From Scatophagus argus (Eukaryota > Chordata > Actinopteri > Scatophagidae): a DNA stretch of 64,000 nt. The notes below the pieces were generated by a model. It made no database searches. It worked only from the letters and a program-made list of their open reading frames with translations, and was not told the DNA's origin. A program made the translations under genes and the position numbers. Below are positions 58,007 to 64,000 of this stretch, one piece after another (the stretch's first letter is position 1; each line of letters starts with the position of its first letter). The stretch lies in assembly GCF_020382885.2 (NCBI RefSeq), contig NC_058514.1, forward strand, positions 533,501 through 597,500, in the 5' to 3' direction.

Positions 58007-61000
58007 ATTTTACCGTCCTGATCCCCTCTGTCAGCCCTCATATGTTCCTCAATATGGTTTCACTTGGAAACAATAATTTGATTCAGTTACATTTCATGCA
58101 GAATATCATACAAAAACACCACAAGCTCTTCATCCTGCAGAATCAAAGCTACAGAAGGTATCGAATGACATGTGACGTCCCCTCAGCCCCGACGTGCCGA
58201 TGACAGGAAGTCTCTTTCATGGGGCCGTTACGGTGATGGCTGCCCCCCGGCCGGCCTGCAGTACGTGGGGTCTTCATGCTCCCCTCGGTATGTAAATCGG
58301 AGGCCGTCTTACAGAAAAGGAACGAGAACCTGAAACTCGAAACGGAACAGCGTTCAGTTGTTTCAACAAGTCCTGATATTAAAACTCTGAGAATTTGCTT
58401 GTGGTGATCAAAGATGTGGTTTATTATAAAGTAAAAGTTACTCACAATATATCAGAATCACAAACTAAATATCTCCAAAATAAAATGTAATTTTTGTGTG
58501 CAAATACGACCAGCTGAAGTTCCTTTTCTGTAGAAAGTGTGTGTGACTGCTGAGTCAAATCACCAAGGAATTATGGGAAGGAAGTTCATACCCCGGTTCA
58601 GAATTTAAAAAATGGAGGATGCAGGGAAGAAAAGGAGAGAGAGGAAGAGGAGTGAAAGAACAAAGAAAGAAACGAAGAGAAGGATGAACAAACGAAGGAG
58701 GGGAAGAACAGCAACAAGCTGCTGAGCTCGGCCTTTGGTGACTTTACATTCACACCTTCGTTTGAGTCAAGATTCAATATGTTTCCGAAAAATCAGAATC
58801 AGAAAAACGAGTGATTTCCAATGAGAAGGTGACAGCCGGCTGCACAGGATTTGGTCTTTCTGTTCTGATTTGTGGTAAGACGATGAGACCGAAGCCCTGA
58901 CTGCAGCCCTGCTGTTGGCACAACATGTGCTCTGAAGCTTCTGCACTTCGTCAGCCCTTCTTCTCTTTGATTCTTTTCATTCTGGAGCTTTTTTAATTCA
59001 CGCTTCTGCAGTACTTCCTGTGTATGTGTGAGGAGCTGTTTTTCCTGTGGCTGGTTTACAGCAGTTTCCATGTGCAAAGGTGTCCTCGGAGATTAAGTTC
59101 GTCTTCGGATCTGTAATTCCAGCTGCGTTTCTTCCACACGCCAGGCAAACTGCCGCAGCGGGCGGCGCCAGCACAACCTGATTTTTCCAGTTAGAAACGG
59201 AGGAAGGTGAACACCAGAACACAGATACAAATTCACGAATCAGGTGGTGACGGCTGATGTCAGGATGTGAGATGAATCTGTTGGAGTGAGAAGCAGCGGA
59301 AAGCAGCCAATAAAATGTATCACTGAGCCGGAGTGGAGACGTCTGCCTGGCTTCACGCGAACTGGCTTTGGTCGGGTTCGGTTTCCAAGTTGACTTTCCG
59401 CCACATGAAGCAAATCAGATGGCTCACGCTCCTATAAATAGCCTGATAAAATACTGCCGCTAATAACGGAGTGCAGCAGACACATGTTGATTTAAGTGCA
59501 TCCGCAGGCCTCTCGCTTTCCGTGTGCCGAGATTTGAACGCAGCCTCGGCCTCATCGACAGATGAAACCTGATTTAAAGCTCCAGATTTATTTGATTTCT
59601 TTTTATACCTTTAAGAGCAGAGACACAACGCCAGCATGCAGACGAGACTCTGCAGAGCCCGCAGGCTGTCGGGGGACACATTTTTCATCAGTTCTCACTT
59701 AAATTAGTAATTAGTGGCTTCAACTGAGCAATTCGTTGCCTCGAATTCTTCAGATTGTTCTTTGTCAGCCCCTCCTCCTCCTCAAGCAGACAGCAGGAAG
59801 AATGTTCACCGAGAGGTGAACAAACCTGAACCGATCAGTGGATGTACGTCAAATCCTTTACTGAAGTACAACGGTGTAAAAAAACATATACGTTTGGCAG
59901 TAAAACTACACAAGTATTATCAGCGTGCTGTAGTTAAAGCAGAAAAATGTGTCATCATCAGACTACAAAGCGTGCAGCTTCAGCGTCAGAGCGGCAGGTT
60001 ACTGCAGCTGGAGACACTTTGAGCTACTTCATATACAGTTTGGTCCAGTGAGTCCCAGTCTGAGGGTCAGGCCCCCCAAAGGGTCTCCAGGTAAACCTGA
60101 GGTGTTGTCACCTGACTGATGGAAGTGGAAAGAAGAAGACACAAAGTTTTGGTGCACACATCCGATTACCTCGAAGAGCAGGTGAAGTAGCCTTCAGGTA
60201 AAGTTATGTCAGAACGCCCCGATTTGTTCTTGTTTTCAGTGATGATTGTCTGAAAATATAAAGTGAGATGAGGTTCTTCTCAGCCACATGACGCCGCTGT
60301 GGGCGGCAGAAACATTCGAGAGCGTCTCCACCTTTAAATGAGTCCTCTTCTACTGCTCGCGTGGGCAGGGAAAGGCAATTTGTACAAATTCTGTATGTCT
60401 TAAGTTTGACAAATGGCTTCTACAAATCAATATGTTGACCACATGTATTTACTTATAATCCATAAATGGCTTATTAAATGTGGTGGAACTGACTTTGCTA
60501 ACTTGTCAGGAGTGAATCCTCTCAGCACACGGGTGCCGCCGCCTCATTAACGCGCCGGTCGTCCACATTACAGCCCGTTAGCTCGTCTCACAGGCTGACC
60601 TCGTGTGATGTGGGGGGAGCAGAACAAGCTGTGTAAAAATGGGGGTAAATCCCTCGGGGGCCAGACGAGGCTGATTGGATAATGCTATAATAACACAGCA
60701 GACTGAGAGTCATGGTGGAGGAACACCGCAGTCAGACTGATCTGAGCCCAGCCACCGCTGTGGTTTTGTCTCTTCACAGCTCCAAACACACTCAGCTCGC
60801 CGCTCGCAGGCTTTTTGGCTTTTTCCCGTCGGAGGCGTGACGCTCTGACGCAGGATTCCTCCCGCTCGGTGGATCTCCTCCAGTTTGTCACAGAGCAGCC
60901 CCACACGTCAAACACATCCAAAGTTAGAAAGAGGTTTCTATTATTGGAGCTGCTCCGCGTGTCAGAGTCCTGATGCAGGAGCTGCAGGCTTTCCAAACGT

Positions 61001-64000
61001 TTAGAGCTTGAATCAGTCACTAAATCCAGAGTGAAATATGTGACTGCATTTTGACAGATTTCTGAGGTCCCCAGAGGATGAATCCTGACCCGCTCTGTTC
61101 GTATGTTTAGAAGATAGTGGAGACGGTCGAAAGCTCTGGTGAAGGCCAAGATACACATTCTCTAAACGGTGAATGTGAAAATCCCAAAGTCAGGTTAGCT
61201 GTGGGTTAGCTTAGCATGAAGACTAGAGGAAGGCTCGGACCCGAGGTGTTTTCGCTCCTCCTTTCACCCTCATTTCTTATCAGCTATAATTTAACTAAGT
61301 TTTTCAAAGTTTTGATGTGCCATTTGAGTGTGTCCTACACTTTGGCCTCCATGTTTGGGTACGAGAGCACGTGATAGTCGGCACTCTTATGGGATGTGCA
61401 GGGTCCTGCACTCCACTCCTAGTCCTCACAACAGGTCCAGATCTCAGACCAGAACCCTGTCCCTTCACGTTCTTCATGTTATGAGACTGGGATTGCAGTT
61501 ACGATGCATCTGACATGGCACTGAAATTAAAACATAAGCAAGCCTTTGGACACGTTTCTCTGCTTTCTTGTCTGTTTGAATGTCAGCGAGCCAGCAGAAT
61601 CTAATAGCCAAAGAGGGACTTGGACTGAATGTGTCACTGCATCAGTAAAAGGCTCTCAGCGACAAGCGACAAGGCCGACATTGTGAGAATGAGCTCATGC
61701 TTGTTCAGCGCCCAGACAAAACAGCCCCCCGCTACGACTCATTTACTCGACCACAAGTAACTCCTCAGAAGATTTTGCACGTAATGATCGATGAAAGGCA
61801 GCCGAGGTGAGTACTTATGCCCGTGATTGACTGTGGCAGCTCACGCTACGCTGCAGACTATAGCGCATTGTTGGACTCAGCGTGCAGGTGTGTTGCATAA
61901 TGAGTGCAGGTCTCTGGAGACATCACCTGTGCGTGGAAACGGCTTCATTCAGCTGGAATTCAAACAGACTGTGGGCTTTTGTTGGAAACAGACGAACACA
62001 GAACTGTGTCTGCGTTCCAGTGAGATTGCTTTGACTTGTGAGCTTTGACTTACGTCCTGTCGCATGCGGCACGTATCCAACCGGGACAAAGAACTCCCTC
62101 CTAACACAGAGCCTTGAACTTTGACCCTTGGGTTCGGTGCAGTCCAGACGTATCTTCCTCTGCGCAGAGGATTGTGCATCGGAACAGAAAATTATGTTCC
62201 TTTGTCAACTGCAGTCGGACATCCTGGTTCTTTTGACAAACTGCACTGACATGTCATGCATTTGGACATCCTGAAGGTGTTTTCACCCGTACTTCAGTTC
62301 ATCTGGACGTTCCTGTTCACGCCGACTCATACGTCCATGTTCCTCATCATGTCTATCAGCTCACATTTGTATGGAATGTAGCGGCAGAAAATGGAAAGTG
62401 TTAACCTGACCGACTCGACGGACCGTGGCTCGTTCCTTCACGTCAGCGGTCGGCTGCTCGGTGGTCAGAAGGAGTTCCTGTCCTCTCAGACTTCAGCTGC
62501 TCAGTTTGTTCACTTTAAAAGTCCATCAGAAAACACAAGAAGACATTTGTAGGATTTACGAGCAGATTTTCACACGCTGGACTCCCAGATTACTGCGAAA
62601 TGAAACACTCTCATGATCATTTTACTGTCAGCACAGAGGCGGTTATTATTTATTGACCAGCAGGCTTTTTAATGTCCCATCGCTGTGGATCCCGCAGGCT
62701 GAGCCAGTTTGGGTGGTTTTCACTTTTTAATGCAGAAATAATTGAAAACATTAAAAAAGAACTTTTCTGGGCGACTGTTAATGAACATAAATCTGCCCGA
62801 CGCCCTCTGGTCTGTTTGGCATGACGGCGTGTGAACTGTAAAACAGGACAGTAAACGTGTCACACGGGGAAACGCATGACGTGACTCCACAGTCTGAATT
62901 AAAAACACATCACGAGAGTCACGGAGCGGCCGAGTCTGATTTGACTAGCTGTCTGATGGCACACGACGATGACGATAATAATGATGAATATAGACGTGTA
63001 GACATGAATATATGACATCACAGGTAGCCGCTGTGATAACCATATTAACTGATGCAGCACGGTGACAGACTTCCTTCGCTAACGTCAAACAACAACTCCG
63101 CCTGTGCGAGGATTTTATGGCATTAAATTCATCACATTATCATGACTCGAGGCCGTGCGAACCAAATATTCATACACATCCACGTAGCTGATTACGAGGT
63201 GTAAACTTTTGGCAGCGCCCCCTGTGGGTCGGCCTCAAAATACATCCTCGACTTTTGGCACCAATCGGTATCTGCGATGTGGTGGAGCAGAGGGACAGAG
63301 TAGCTTAATGGAAATACTGCAGTAAAATTCAACGCCGGACTGAAGTACAGTGGAGTAAAGGTACTGAGTGATTTTCCACCACTGGCTTCTTTAAGCTCAG
63401 AACGTGTTTTGACTGCTTGTTGCACCTTTCAGCTCTCTGACCTGCAGCTCTAGCAGTTGTAGCTGTTGGTTCAGGTCCAGCTGTGGTCACATGGCTCAGC
63501 TGTGCTCTCGCTCTCGACCCTCCTCACAGTAGCCGGCGTTCGGCCCCCGGGGCCCCCGGTCTGAGCGAGGCCCTCTTGTTCTCTCCGGGTGCTTGGTGTC
63601 AGCCAGCTGGAGGCCCACACAGGCGAGACTCTCGGCGTTTCTGCTCCCAGCAGCCCCCTCTGCTCCCTAAACCTCAGGCATCGCCACAAATGGCCGCTGC
63701 GGCTGCCAACAAACACAAAGCAGAAAACTGTGAGTCTGACTCTCAGTTTGGCCCCTGCTCGCTGTAAACACAGCCGTCCGTAACGCCGGCGGGGGCGGCA
63801 CGCCGCTTGACGAGGGCGGGATTCCACACGCTGCTAAATAAATCTGCCTTTTCTGTTTTTGAGGCAGCGGTGATGTCATCGAGCTGTCTGTGGAGCGGCC
63901 GCGGGTTCGGAGACTCTGATTGGCCACCGATTACCGTGGGCGGGCTGGTGGAGGCCGCTGTGTCATCACTGTGGGACGAGGCCCAGGGCAGCATGGGAGC

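Larger units (their letters stand above)
48561..64000. other. Gene-poor region upstream of pthlh
   Basis: I recognise no protein family, RNA gene or autonomous transposon in this 15-kb stretch. The ORFs are short or low complexity, except one of 250 codons at 57254-58006 listed separately. Microsatellites occur at about 51132-51200 (CA/CT), 55078-55105 (TCCC) and 56078-56099 (CAT). Some homeodomain-site-rich segments (about 59395-59600 and 63055-63185) could be regulatory elements of pthlh, but this cannot be tested without a cross-species alignment. Confidence 0.5.

Noticed and set aside
60685..61158. 157-codon minus-strand ORF
   Set aside because: No recognisable domain, no neighbouring splice or polyadenylation support. 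Expected by chance.

Overview
The window is vertebrate nuclear DNA, almost certainly from a teleost and probably a percomorph. Genes have short GT/AG-bounded exons and mostly compact introns. Tail-bearing tRNA-derived SINEs, dispersed AGTACTTTTACT-type repeats and abundant CA/GT microsatellites fit a ray-finned fish. No bacterial, phage or CRISPR features are present.

Four protein-coding genes were reconstructed exon by exon, all on the minus strand. (1) lrp6 (2436-26489): 23 coding exons joining to 1,618 codons plus stop, the complete Wnt co-receptor from signal peptide to the C-terminal PPPSP motifs. (2) mansc1 (30021-32404): three coding exons, 505 aa, a MANSC-domain membrane protein with a very threonine-rich stalk. 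(3) a C11orf98 homolog (37052-38840): four exons, 125 aa, a small lysine/arginine-rich protein. (4) pthlh (43939-48181): two coding exons, 206 aa, parathyroid hormone-related protein. In every case the spliced length is divisible by three and splice phases agree across all junctions. lrp6, mansc1 and pthlh lie on human 12p, so the order resembles a conserved 12p segment with the C11orf98 homolog placed inside it.

Layout: 1-2435 lrp6 3' UTR and flank; 2436-26489 lrp6 (largest introns: intron 1, 23386-26434; intron 2, 18401-22988; intron 7, 11968-14847); 26490-27060 CpG-rich lrp6 promoter; 28.1-30.0 kb likely mansc1 3' UTR; 30021-32404 mansc1 with a possible extra 5' exon at 33249-33334 and a GC-rich candidate promoter at 34.2-35.0 kb; 37052-38840 c11orf98; about 42.75-48.5 kb pthlh, with a 600-bp purine-rich minisatellite in its intron; 48.5-64 kb has no recognisable gene and is probably pthlh upstream regulatory territory, with one unconvincing 250-codon ORF ending in a polyadenylation signal.

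Functionally, lrp6 transduces canonical Wnt signals and pthlh is a skeletal/cartilage paracrine factor. Nothing in the sequence shows that they are co-regulated. The best second-look items are microsatellites sitting directly on splice sites (lrp6 exons 9 and 18, mansc1 exon 1), a SINE abutting the lrp6 exon 10 acceptor, a 66-bp perfect duplication in lrp6 intron 2, repeat-built coding sequence in mansc1, and AU-rich elements in the pthlh 3' UTR. I found no convincing undescribed biological system.
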